Below, piece after piece: positions 25,951 through 38,425 of a DNA stretch of 64,000 nucleotides. The stretch's first letter is position 1. Each line of letters starts with the position of its first letter. The stretch spans positions 18,822,001 through 18,886,000 of the forward strand of contig NC_079376.1 in NCBI RefSeq assembly GCF_021018895.1, read 5' to 3'. Under the pieces are notes generated by a model. That model made no database searches, was not told where the DNA came from, and was given only the letters and a program-made list of their open reading frames with translations. Both the position numbers and the translations under genes were made by a program. The DNA is from Seriola aureovittata. Lineage: Eukaryota > Chordata > Actinopteri > Carangiformes > Carangidae.

Positions 25951-27007
25951 TCCCCATTTACCACCACCTCTGAGAGTGAGAGAGTCTCCTCTCTCTCTTC
26001 TCAGAAGCTGCACAAACTACAAAGGGCGCCCGGCTCTGATCCACATGCTGACATGACGTCACTGACGTGATGGTAATGTGATTAGTAACACCTGTGCATT
26101 TTACAGTATGATGTGTCTAAATATCTGCAAAGAAAAAGACATACATAGAAGGATAAACTGTTGTCTGCCAAGAAGCACAAAGTTAACCCCAAAACTACAA
26201 ATTGTCCTGTTTCTATGTTTGTATGGATCAAATAACAGAAACAACATGTTGATTATTTAGCTCTGGAGGTGCTAAAGGGATATTTTGAACTTTGGACAGA
26301 CAAAAAGCAAAGATTAGATGAACCCATGATGAAATTAATCTAATTTTGTGTAGCGTTTGTGGTAAATAAAAGCATGTTTCTGTTCATTCTTATTTCTGTC
26401 ATTTGCCCTGGTTTCCACATACATACTGTGGCGTGTCAGTGGCAGTTATGGGTAATCTGACTACTGTATCTCCTCTCTCCCTCTGTTGCACATCCTGCAG
26501 GTAAAACAGACTCTAGGGACGCCCCGCAGCTTTCCTGCACCGCTGGGTGTTTTAGGAGATTTAAAAACAGCAGCGGGGAGATACTTGATATCAACATAAT
26601 ACCTCACCCTCTCTTTTTCTCTCTGTCTCTCTACCAATTAAGACAATGAGAAACCACAATTATGTACACTGCAATAAAACCCTGTGATTGCTGAGGATGT
26701 CCGTATGTTACACATCACATTTACAGCACACTGCAAAGGATGTCAACACAGCATGCAGCATGGAAGATGCTGATGTGTGATTTTGTATGTGAGAACATGT
26801 CAGGTCCACTTACTGTACCTTCTGCTGTTCACATGGTGGAGTCAGGCTTGAGAGGAGATCCACAGCTCCCCCTGTCAGTAACTGGGGACAGTACAAGATA
26901 GATATGTCAGAGCAGCTTGAAAGCTATTATGTAGGTTGTATTGCACTCCAGTAACCTTGAAAAAGTCTGCATGTAACCAGACATATACACATGCAAAAGG
27001 CAGAGGC

Positions 27008-27009
<2 letters not shown>

Positions 27010-27076
<67 letters not shown>
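27010..27076. repeat. (CA)n microsatellite
   Basis: About 33 CA units. Cys-Val or His-Thr frames crossing it on either strand are artefacts. Confidence 0.96.
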
Positions 27077-27081
<5 letters not shown>

Positions 27082-28847
27082 AACAAGATAAAATTGTGAA
27101 GTCCAATAAACTCTCTCAAGTGCTACATCTCACCTCCCACCTCTCTGTCTGTCTCTCCCCAGCTCTCTCTGTCTCCTCTGAGGTCACTGAAACGGGGCGT
27201 AATGTTTGCTCGCCTGTAAATGCACCGTAAAACAGATAGTCCTGAAGTGGGGAAAGGTTCTGCAAAGTCACAGTGACATTGCTGAGCCAGGGCGAGAGCG
27301 CTGATGGAGACACGAGATTGTACACAGATGAATATTCCACTGCTGAGAAATGTCATTAATCAGGAACTTACCTTCTCTGTCAGGCCGTGGTTAGGCCGAC
27401 CCAGGCCGACGCTGATTAAGATCAGGGTGTGATGACTGATACCAAATGTGAAAAAGTCTCTGTTCTTTGTCTTCCTTGCTTCTTTGTCTAAACTTTTTCT
27501 TTATTTTGTGTCATATCAAGGTATAACTATAAAACCTAGAGGTGTATCTGTGTGTTTGTAACACTTCTTAAGGGCTTGTGGGACTTGAGATGAGTCACAT
27601 TTGGATATCATTCAGTTCCCATGAGCTAAAAAAGATACATGGGATTTGTATGTTGCACAACACCCATAGCTGTAATTATCCTTGTTAGCTCCAAGCTTTT
27701 GTCATTTAGCATAAAAGGTGGTAAAAAAGGAAGGACAAAGTTAACACAACCGTGAGCCCCTCAAGCTCTTCCTCTCCTCCTCCTCATCTCCTTTATTCAC
27801 AGGATAAACTGGAAACAGAATTAAATTACTTTTCCGAGAGACAGAGAGACGAGAGACGAGGAGGAGGAGAAGAAGAGGAGAGAAAGAGGCTTCCTCGGCC
27901 CCGGGATATCACCGCTGTCTCTTTTTCCCAAAGTTGAGGAGCTTTAGAGTAGTAGATTTAGAGAGAATTGGGAGGAGATAATATGACAATTTATCTTTTT
28001 ATGAGAGGAATTCTGTAATCCGCTTCAGCTCTCACCTGGAAGAGTAGCACGGTTTTAGTGCTATTGGAAATGGTCATATTGAGGCTGGGCGATTTTTGTT
28101 GTTGCTGTTGTGAATGAAGTTGAGTGAATGACCTTTGTGTCCTTTTTGAAAGACTTTCTGGAATCTTGTTTGCTGTTTTCATGTATTTCTCCTGCGTGTC
28201 TCCTGTGTAAATAACAATGACTAAAAAGTTTGCAATTACATAACATTCACACTGCAGGGAGGGACAAACACCCCCGAGGGGAGTCAGGTTGTTTACTGGC
28301 GGTGTTCTTTAATCAGAAATGCAAGAGATTAGCGCCTGGAAAGCCTGCCGCGGGCCTGTTAGTGCACAAACAGGAGAGTCAGTCTTTCACGGTTTATCAG
28401 CACTTCTGTAACATATGCATAAAGAAAGCGGCGTAGCGGGTTTTATGCCAGCGAATACCTCAGCTCTTCTCTGCTGGCAGCGTGCTTTATAGTGCAGCTG
28501 ATTTGTAATTTCCCTGTGGCCGCAGGTCTCCCGGGGGAACAGGTTGTTGCTGCTTGCCCTCGCTCTCTGCATTAACTCTCATAAATGATTGAGGAGGCAC
28601 GTGTCAGCCTCGGCCTGGGCCACTTCTTGAAATTCACTCATACTATTAAATATGAAAAAAGGCCCATATCTACTGCACAGATTAGAGAGGAAGCGGGTAA
28701 CATGGAGATGATGTAAAAGTCTCAAATTCTCACAAAGAGAAAGAGACTGTATCTTCACAATGTCCACTTTTATCATCTTATAAATAATCATGATAAGTTA
28801 CAAGGAGACAGTCAGACCGCCACCCAGGATATGGTCAAATGTAGACC

Positions 28848-28868
28848 TTTTTTTTTTTTTTTTTTTTT
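28848..28868. repeat. Poly-T tract
   Basis: 21 consecutive T. Confidence 0.9.
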
Positions 28869-29235
28869 AAATAACATTAAACCTTCTGGGATAGTTTATC
28901 CTCAGAGTGTTTTCTTTCATCATCCTCGTACTTCCTCTTTAGACCCAGCCAGCGCGGTGAGTCCAGGCCCTCCGAGGCTGGCATTAAATCCCAGCGGGAG
29001 GTGAAGGTGCTGGGGGTACTTTCTTCAAAGGCAGGCTTGTTGGAAATCCTCAGCCACAGCCCTCTTATGTAACTGTGCGCCTGCTTCTCAACTTGACAAG
29101 TAAATGTGCCTCATCAGCTGTCTTCACTGCATTATTCATGGGAAGAGTGGAAATGACTGACTTGAATACACTCCATCTATCTTAAATGAATGTCTTAGCC
29201 TTTGGCAGAGTGCACATAGAGATCTGAGCTGGGAG

Positions 29236-29238
<3 letters not shown>

Positions 29239-29292
<54 letters not shown>
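29239..29292. repeat. (GT)n microsatellite
   Basis: About 27 uninterrupted GT units. Confidence 0.96.
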
Positions 29293-29295
<3 letters not shown>

Positions 29296-29626
29296 AGTTC
29301 AAAGCGGAAAATTAAAAAACGCATACAATTTACTGCAGGAGGTTAAAAAAAAGAATCAGAGAAGTTAAAAATGATTGTATTATCATTTATTAGAAAATGA
29401 CTGATGTGCACACCACGAATGTATGACTTCATTTGGATGACGGTCTAATATCTTAAAAAGCTTATCAAGAATATGATCCAGTGAGTCAAATTAATGTCAG
29501 ATAAATCATATTTTCAGCTTCACTTTTTCTTCACTCCTGGAGTGGAGTTGGACTAGTGATTCACAGAACAGGGCTGGAGTGCCCCGTTCTGTCAATGAAG
29601 GCAAATAGTGACTTGTTCGAGTGCAG

Positions 29627-29641
29627 CCACTAGAAGGTGCT
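29627..29641 (+). promoter_or_regulatory. CTCF-like motif (weak)
   Basis: CCACTAGAAGGTGCT, preceded by GCAG, matches the CTCF core CCACTAGGGGGCGCT at 12 of 15 positions. The mismatches include core G positions, so this is a weak candidate. Confidence 0.25.
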
Positions 29642-30701
29642 GTAATTCCTAAAAAAAAAATGCTCTTGCAGTTAATGATCAAGAGTCTCTCTGAAACCCA
29701 TGACCCAAACAGGTGCAAACAGGTGCAAAAACATACTTTATTTGTTTTTTTTTGTTACAGATTTCAAATATGAAGGCTGCCCTTAAAAAAATTCCCTTAA
29801 AAAAACAGTTTAGCAGCACAATGTGGTGCACAAGAAGCTAATTTCAATATGTAGCAGCACCAAATGTGGTGATAGAAAAAACATCCAGGGAATAAATTGT
29901 CCAAAGCAAAGTGCAGATGTACAGTCAGTTCTATTAGTAGTATTATTAGTATTAACAGGTTTTGTTGTTAAATCATTTACTCTCAGACTAAAGGACCTGT
30001 GTGAATGCCAGGCTTTTCTAACTTGTTTTCTCAATTGATTGTTACATATCCTGTGAGCCATGATTAAAATCAACAATTTCCTACATTTTCTGTCACCTAT
30101 AAATAAAAAAAAAAAACGTAACATTAACTTCAATTTCTATATCATCCCAGAAGAAATGGTTTGCAGGCAGGCACACAGGTCACAGGAACAAACTGATGCC
30201 AATGAGCTGCAGCAATCTGTAGTTATGGACATTACAGCGATATAAGTTGAAGATGAAGACTAAAGCCAAACACAGAGCCAAAGAGTCAAGTGAAAAGTGA
30301 GGTTGTGGGTAAATTAAAGGGCAGGTGAGTAGTGTTCTTTTCACAGTGGGACTTCACTGCTGTGATGCTGTGTGTAAAAGAGTACCAACTTCCTCACAGC
30401 TGCCAGTTTTGATCTGAGTGGTTTTGATCCATTTTCAGTGTTGAGGGGGGATTTGATAATCACTCCTGAGGGTGTACGCGTCGTCCACGGCTACTTTAAA
30501 GACAACATTGTCTCTCAGGATGTACCACTTCATAAAAACATTTCCCCATTTTCTTTTATAATCTGTTAAGTTTGTGATATTACAATGGGGCCAAAATAAT
30601 CATGTGTTGTTTCATATTGTGCGTGATAATCTATGGGAATGTCTCTGAGAAAGTGATCTGTTTGTTTTGATCTCACCCCTCTTCCCCCATGCTCCCTGTA
30701 T

Positions 30702-30890
30702 GTGACCATCCCCCCAGCCCCACCCAAAGCCACGTACATTTTCTTTGGGGACAAAAGCATGTCCCCAAATCCCGCTGACTCCGTGGCAGTGGTCCGGTCC
30801 CAGGGCCGTGCAACACTGAGCCCCCCCCTTGGGGGCCCATGTCCTGAAGGCTCCAGCATCAAAGAGCTCCTGGGTCAGGGGGCTGAGTAG
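30702..30890 (+). other. Coding-like open segment, possible 3' exon
   Basis: A plus frame runs through a pyrimidine-rich stretch ending in CCCCCAG at 30,717 (a plausible acceptor). It continues for about 57 codons to a TAG at 30,888-30,890, with most third positions G or C. The translation contains PPKATYIFFGDKSMSP and ends SIKELLGQGAE. I do not recognise the family. The opposite strand is also open here (30,566-30,862), which weakens the coding argument. No upstream exon was found. Confidence 0.25.
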
Positions 30891-30989
30891 AACCTGATCT
30901 AACCCTCCTGTGCCCTTTGCATCACAATGTCTGGGTACGTTCCCACTCTTTAACCCTCACTTTCCCCGCGATATGCGTATATCAATGAT

Positions 30990-31018
30990 CCCCCCCCCCC
31001 CCCCCCCCCCCCCCCCCC
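30990..31018. repeat. Poly-C tract (29 nt)
   Basis: 29 consecutive C. Tracts of this length are frequent assembly and polymerase trouble spots, so the exact length is unreliable. Confidence 0.9.
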
Positions 31019-31019
31019 G

Positions 31020-33970
31020 ACCCTGACAACCTCATGTGTCCCTCCCACTGCTGTCTGACACACAGATCACACTCTGGTTCCTTTTGGCAAGAAACTGTTG
31101 ATTTTATTTGAATTAATGAAAGTCAGGACTCGAATTACAACAAGACTTTGGTTTGGGGGAAAACACTAAATCTGTAATTGCTATTAGTTCCATGTTTAAG
31201 AAATTAAAGCATTTCGTCTGGATACTGGATCTCAGGATTCAACACACTTTGCTGCGAGTGAGCAAGCAGCAAAATAATCCGTCCTAATCTTCCTGCAGCT
31301 ACCAGCTAATATAAATGCCATCTTTTATCATTATTCTGAAAACTAGACATTGCCTATAGACTGTATTTTGAAGTATGCTAATCCTTCAATAAAAATGCAC
31401 TAACTGCTGATCAGTGTCCATAAATTTCCCTCTTAAGATCTGCTTTTGTTTCCATATTAAACAAAACGTAGAATGCAGATCCAGCCCAGTAAGATGACAC
31501 CAAATGATTACGACCCATTATGAACTCATTCTGTCAAGCTCACTCTCTCTCTGAATGACATTTCAGATGGGCTGAAGTACACGGCCCGAACTTTTTCTCT
31601 GAGCTTACGGTCCCACCAACCATATTACCCCATCCATAAAGATGTCAAAGCATCACAAATCCCTTTATCTCACCGCCATTTCCACTGAGATGGCGATTAT
31701 CCATGCCGTGCGAGACACATTATGCAACGGAGTAATAGACTTGCCATTCAAAGTTAATGGGATTATATTTCAGTCTGTGCCGCTCTGACACGTCTATAAA
31801 CAGGGTTTTGCTGAGGGAAAAAACTTAAGCAATCTAGATTTTGCGAGACACACAATGGCTCTACATTCAGGAAGTGTGGTTAATCTATTTAGAAGCATTT
31901 TCAATTGCTCACTCCGTCCCCCATGGTTATTCAAATAGTTGTGCTGAAGTTTGGTTTAGGGGAAGACAAAAAGGCATGTGGACCTCGCCATAAATAAACG
32001 AAGGCACAATAGTTTCCACTCAAACTGTTGCACAAACTCAAAGCCAGCAAGTGGAAGGACACTGGAGGCATCCTCTCCGGCCAGTTTAACATAACAAAAT
32101 TCATTGTATTATCATGAGTTTACTTTTCAGTGGCTGAGCAGAAGGCCGTTGTTTCAAAGGGACTTGGTAAAGTCGAATGAGAGGAGGAGAAGTGGAGGGC
32201 AAAGGGCACAATCTTACATGAGTTTCCTCTTTCTCTGATGCCCAATAAAATTGTGAAAGGGCTGAAAGTGAATGGCAGGGATGGGGTCACTGAGAGGCAC
32301 AATAGTATCTGAGGAGAGAGGAAATCTAATCAGCTTGGAGATGCTAATTTTATGGAGCACCAATTAAGGAGAGTTTTTTATGACACTTTTTTGAGAAAAC
32401 AAAACAGCAGAGCTGTAGCTTCTCGGCTGGGGGCCCCTTGCTCGAGTGGCCCCTCTGTACCAGTGAAATGCCCCCCCCCAACCCCCCATTCTCTTTGCCT
32501 CAGCCTCAGCAGCATTGAGCCCAGGCTCTAATGGGATGGCACCTCCTTTATGCCTGCCCTCACCCACATTGGGGAAATGAGGCAGTGTCTGTTTGTTGTT
32601 CTGGAAGGTTGTGTGTCCCGTTTATCACTGTCACAGCGCAGAGGCACACAAAAAGAGAAGGACGAGGGGGGGCTCTGCTGTCCAATCTGTCCTGCTTTGG
32701 GCTTTACGACAACGGGCCCCACGTGGCGAGTACCCCACCCCGGACCCATACATCTCCATCTCTGCCTTTCGGGCACCGACAGCCTTTGTATCGGCTCACT
32801 CCGGCTGCCAAGATATGTGTCTGTGCCGCTAACGGGGGTCCGGGTAGAGCTCCTAACTAGACAATGACAGGAGATCCAAGACGGCCAATGTTTAACCAGC
32901 GAGCGGCCCACTCACGTCCTGGCCTGGCCCCATAGCCCCCTGTGCCTTTGTGGGCTCAGGGTTAATCTTTTAGAGGCCGGAGCAGAGGCTCACCCCCTCC
33001 TGCCCACTGTCCCCAAGATATACTGCCACACAGTCACTAGAGCTGTATTTTTATGGGACCTTTTGTTGAAGTGCTGCGTACTCTGCCTTTAAGTCTACAG
33101 TGCTTCATTACCCTCCGATCTTTAATCTGTCTAGGAATTAACACATCGTGAATAATAGATTACTTGGAAAATGAAGCAGAGTGAAAACCGAAAAGGACGC
33201 CTTGTTCTCGTTACTGCCCCATCTCGTCTCCTCTCCTCCCCTGCCCCACTTTCCATCTTCATGCACATGGGAGAAACGCGGTGCTGGGTTCTCTCTTTCA
33301 GTGCCTCTCCTCTGTATCAAGTATTTACAGGCCCTCGTAAACATGTATTGATATTTAATGCTGCACTCAGCAGGGCAGGGTCTTCTGGGGCCAAACTTAG
33401 ATGACTGTGCCTCTCTGAGACAGGAAAAGTGAGACAAAGAGTGATATTAATAACAAAGGTTGCTGTAAACCTACACTCCTCGCCCTCGTGCCACTGAGAG
33501 GCCACACAGCCGTATGACAGCCGCCTGGTGTGGCAGCTGAGAAACAGGCCTCTTGTTCTTATGTGAGGGGAGAATCTCAGAGTGGAGAGATTTCCTTTCA
33601 CCACTAATGTGGCGTCATGCAGTGGCCTGATGTCTCTTTTGAGGAAGAAATGGCAGCATCTGTGTGTATCATATGTACTGATGAGGAGTGTTGATCGGTG
33701 CTGGGTTTTGCCTTTCAGTGTAACAGTACAGAGAAGGTCATCGGGACCTTGAACACTGACTCATTCAGATGTTGTGATGTGCTGCATTATAACTGTGTTT
33801 TTCATCTATTATTTATTATTTTTTTGGACTTTATCTCTTATTTGTATTTTTATTGTATTTGTGTGAACTGTGTTTCTTCACTTTATTTGAATAACCTGTT
33901 ACCTGAAAATTATCATATTAATACGATTTGCTTATATCAAGTTCCAGTCCTTAGTCCTGATTGGCTGAGC
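31020..33970. other. Intergenic, with a GC-rich island at about 32,420-33,010
   Basis: No recognised gene. Between about 32,420 and 33,010 the sequence becomes GC-rich with several CpGs, and frames on both strands stay open for 80-127 codons over the same bases. That pattern reflects scarcity of AT-rich stop codons more than coding. None of the translations resembles a known protein. The flanks (31,500-31,800; 33,020-33,400) look like ordinary non-coding sequence, possibly conserved. Confidence 0.5.
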
Positions 33971-33971
33971 C

Positions 33972-34160
33972 CTCTATAACAGTGGTTCTCAAACCTTTTC
34001 ACGTTATGAACCCTTAAACTGACACAAATCAGACCACAGACCCCCATCTGATAAGATCTTTGCTTTTAGATGTTTTACTACAGAAAGTGTTTGAAACCCA
34101 TGATCATAATAGTAATAGAACCCCCTCAAGGACCGAACTTTGAGAACCACTGCTCTATAA
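33972..34160. mobile_element. hAT-like non-autonomous element (MITE) with 8-bp target duplication
   Basis: The element spans 33,980-34,152 (173 bp). Its ends are exact 14-bp inverted repeats: CAGTGGTTCTCAAA at 33,980-33,993 and TTTGAGAACCACTG at 34,139-34,152. It is flanked by identical CTCTATAA copies at 33,972-33,979 and 34,153-34,160. An 8-bp duplication and a CAG-starting terminus are hallmarks of the hAT superfamily. The interior has no coding capacity, so movement would have depended on a transposase in trans. Intact ends and target duplication suggest a fairly recent insertion. Confidence 0.92.
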
Positions 34161-36803
34161 CACTGATAGAATACTAGCTATACTACTCTACTATACCATT
34201 TTATATTAATGTGCAACCACAAATCACCACAGTTTGCTTGGCAACCACATCAATGATGGCAATTACATAACTAAGATGTACAACTGTACAACTGTAGAGT
34301 TCTGAAATGAGCTCACAATGTAATTACAATGTGCAGTTTCAAATTAAAAAAGTTAATACAACAAGCAGCACTAATGATACAACCCCCAGGAAAATAAAAG
34401 ACATTAGGTAGAGATAGAATAAATAATAAAGCATTGGCCCTGATAATGATGATATTTAAACTCCAAATTCATTCAGACTAAGCCAATATACAGTGATTCT
34501 CCAGTCAAAGGAGTGTGTTCCTGTGAGCGAAGGTTGTCTGTTTGTTCATGACTCATCATACGACAGGTCTGAACCAATCGTGAATTTTTTTTGGACCAAG
34601 AAAATAAAAAGCACTTAGCTGAAAATAAATTGCTGGATGCCACAAATTCTCTGAAATCGCTCGTATGCACTACTCAGGAACAGATCTTATGTGACTGGTT
34701 CTTGCATGAGGCCTATTGTCATATTTCTTCCTTGTCAAAAACCTGGTGCCAACATTACCCACAATGACCGCCATCAGCTCAGTCAGAGCTGCATACACGT
34801 CAACTGATATTGGCTTTTTTCTGTGGCTAAAACGTGTTTTCATCCACAGCAGCACATCGCCCCGTTCCTGTGCTGGTGCTTCTGCCTGCTTCTCTATACT
34901 GGTAGTGCACCTATCCGGATCTACTGCTGCTATTACAGTGACTGCAGATAAGTACCTCATACAACTGCATCAAATAACCCGCAATATCACTTTAAACTTG
35001 CTAAAATGTTGAGACTGACTACACAGTCACATGATTTCACACAGGATGAAGATATCTGAAGCAGAATATCAAAACATTTTTGATTCGATGACAGCTCTCC
35101 TGTTATGGAGACAGGTCAAGAGCACCGTACCCCTTCGCCCCTCCACTAGTTAAACAACAGGAGGCCTATAAACCACAGGGTCATGGCCTGGTGTTTGCCA
35201 GCAAGGCATAGAAGAACAACACACCGCCTCTGACTCTGTCCTTCATATCATGTCTCTCTGACAGTCAGTGTGACTCCTATGGGACACAGTGACAGATCAG
35301 CTGGAGGACATGTCCACGTTTCGGCCGGGTTGGACACTGGATGATAACGTGGCACGGGAGCAGATCCCCTCATCAGTATTCAGATCCAGCCATATGTGAA
35401 TTAAGGTTTAATGCGCGTCTGTAATCGCCCACCTGAGCCCCTTGGGTCACGCGTGGAGTGAATGTGTGTGTGTGGGTGCTATACAAAAAAGAAAGAAAGA
35501 AGAAGAAGCAGGGGATGAAGATGAAAATGACTGAGTGAGGGGATATGACATAATTTGAAATATTGTAAAAGAATATCACAGGAATAAAGCTTCATAATTG
35601 AACAATCAGTTTTTTTTTTTTAAATGGCCAGACAAGGCGTGTGCCCATTGAGCTAAATTGCAGTTCTCCATTTCACTACATCAAGCTAAAAGTCAATTGT
35701 GTGTCACTAACTAGTCTGATGCCTTCAAAAGACCAATACTTACAAAACAGACACGCTTGATTCAGTGGCTCTGCAGAGGCTGTATAGAAACCAAACACAT
35801 GTGGGCGCACACACACACAAACACGCACACCATTGATCAGCTCGTCAATCACTGGCCAATGAGGATAGCCAGTGGCCACCAACACTCAGGTTATTGTGTG
35901 CGTTGACCCCGGGGTCAGCGGTAAGTAGCTGAGGACTGAGCCCCACACAAAAGGACAGCATCATGTACTTTCCACATACAGTGGCGTTGCCGCCGGCACC
36001 CTTATGAATAGACACATGGCAGGCCTATCCACAGATGGGACGGGGAGAAGGGAAAGGGGGGGGCTATGTGTGTGTGAGTGTGTGTGAGTGAGTGTGTGTG
36101 CATGTGTTGCCGTGGTGAAGGAGCACCAGCGGAGGTAACAGACTGAAACAATGGTGCTGATGAAAGGCAGGAGTCGTGCCTGGGCTTCGGGGAGGGAAAT
36201 TATTGGGCGAGCAGGTCCCCTGGTTTATCAGACTGGATAACGCGGAGACGAGGGGGATGGAGGAGACAGAAGGGGGGGGCACAGAGCGGCAGAAGTCTGC
36301 AGCACCGACACAAAGCCACCCCCATGCACCAGTGAGTGGCCAACTGTTCAAAAGTGTGACCAGCACAATGCCGAGCAGATACACTTTGTGTGTGTGTGTT
36401 GTGTTTAAGTGTGAGCATCTCTATAGGCCTGTGGGCATGTGTGTGTAGTTTTTTGATTGATTAGGATTTGCCAACTGTTTTAATCCTCATCTACAGCATC
36501 TGTATCGCCCTTCTGTTCACACATCCTTAGTTTTCTTGGACTTTACTGAAGGCAGATCAATGTAGCAAACAATCAAAATTGCACCAGTGATCATCACAGT
36601 CTTTAAAAGGTCAGATCAGCCCAATCACAAAAAAAGCACATTTACTTTTTAGAGTTATCTATTGAGATTTCTGTCGCCGCCCCAAACTAATGGAGATAAG
36701 TGGTACTGTATTCATGATGCTCAGAGCGTTGACATTTTAAATTCACAAAGGTTCAGCAGCCACATAATGTTCTAGAAATTGTGCCTTGATAATTCACAGA
36801 TCC

Positions 36804-36825
36804 ATCTTTAATCTAGATTAAAGAT
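36804..36825. repeat. Perfect 22-bp palindrome containing inverted TAATC/GATTA sites
   Basis: Each 11-nt half is the exact reverse complement of the other, with no spacer (centre TAATCTAGATTA). It holds two head-to-head TAATCT homeodomain-type sites, the base pattern preferred by bicoid-class (Otx, Pitx, Gsc) homeodomains. Dimer binding is inference. Confidence 0.85.
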
Positions 36826-38375
36826 CTCCCTCTGTGTGTTCTGTAGATTATCAAGCATAACAGGGACACTGCTGATGGAAATAGATGTTGAATGATTTTA
36901 CGACATCTTATGTCCTGAATCACTTGAATTATTTCACTGCTGTATGCAGCACAAATGAAATTGCATTCATTTCCATTGTAGTGGTGTGGAGACAAATGAA
37001 ACCAAAGCTATCTGTGTGTTTTTGCATAGTTTGGGTGAACCGAGTCTCTGAAGCTTCAGGTTCTTGAATACTGAATGTACCAAACTTTAAAGTCACCAGA
37101 CTGAAAGAAGACGAGTCCTGTGTTTTTGACTCATGCACCACTTGCCAATTGATTTAGAAATTCTTTATCAATTATTATGACTAAAACCACAGGCAGCCAC
37201 ATCTTGGACCTTTGTTACTTCAGAGATTATTTTTAAAGTGAGTCTATGTAACTTTTGATAAACACAAGTAATGATTATGAGATCATGTAAAGCAGGCAAA
37301 TGTAATGTTGTAATGTTACAGTGGGAGCCAAGTCACAAGTCACTGTAAATTTTACAGCAATATCTACCTAACGTTTGCTAATGTAAACCAAGATCTGCTA
37401 CCATAAACTGCCGGTCATACCAGACCAGGCTGTAGCAGCAGCGCTGCTGATTTAATGAATCGTAAAAAGGTGATGTTATTGTTTCAGAATTCAACTTTTC
37501 ATTTGTAAGAAGTCTAAACTGGCTTTAAGACGTGAATCTTTCTCATTTGGTGGTGACAGTTTTCAGGAGGCTGCCATCCTTTGGGTTCCTGCAAACCTGA
37601 AGGCCAACATCTGGACCTGGTCCCTACACCTCCTGATGCCGGTCTGCTCGGCAACCAGTTCTGCTCTTTCCCCTTTCACTCTCTCCCCCTCCGGCATGTC
37701 TTTCCTCCCTTGGTGTCCCCCCAGGGTAATTGTGGGGTAATTTATGAAGTTCTAGCAGCATGGAGTAGGTCGGTGTATGGGACAGCCTGCTGACCGAGCC
37801 CCATTCAGCTCCAGAGGAGAGAGCCTGGACTCCTTTTATCCACCCCATAATCAGCATCTCTCCCTGGGCCTGGATCCCCCTCCTGACTCCCCTCGCCCTG
37901 CAGCCCTCCTCAGCATGCAATCCTCCGTGGCCGCTTAAAGATGAAGGGGAAAGTTATTGGACTCTTTAGTGACTCATAAACATCCTAGGGGATTTTCATA
38001 GTGCCTTTGTGTCTTTTTGTTGTGGCTGGGATAATGCAATTGTTTCAGGCAGTGTAAATGAATAAATCACCGAGCAGTTTGTCCCGGTGGTGAGAGATAA
38101 CAAAGGGCAGCACTCCCCGTTCTCAGAAACACTTGTCAGCCCGTTCAGACACTTTGTGAAACAATTTTATATCTCTCTCCCCAGACATTGGAAACGTTTA
38201 GATCCATAGATGAAGGAAACCAAACCAGTCCCACATATCTTCTCCTTCTGATCAATTCTCCTGCTACAATTTTGATCTTAGAGCCTTGATATCCAAGCAA
38301 CATAGAGGAAAATGGTGGTAAACAAAAGCTGCTGCATGTCCTCTCTGCTCTCGACCACATGCCCAGATTAAAGCT

Positions 38376-38378
<3 letters not shown>

Positions 38379-38420
<42 letters not shown>

Positions 38421-38425
38421 TGTGT
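38379..38425. repeat. (GT)n microsatellite
   Basis: About 22 GT units with one A interruption (TGTATG). Confidence 0.95.

Larger units (their letters stand above)
25951..30700. other. Intergenic, no gene recognised
   Basis: No supported coding sequence. Microsatellites lie at 27,010-27,076 and 29,239-29,292, with a T run at 28,848-28,868. The parts at 27,130-27,440 and 28,230-28,620 have near-balanced composition and could be conserved non-coding elements; this was not tested. Confidence 0.55.

Noticed and set aside
32528..32911. Overlapping open frames of 79-127 codons in four frames
   Set aside because: Simultaneous openness on both strands reflects GC-rich composition; no translation resembles a known protein.
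34670..34960. Minus frame of 96 codons, considered as a transposase fragment
   Set aside because: No catalytic or DNA-binding motif of a known transposase family could be identified, and the plus strand is equally open.
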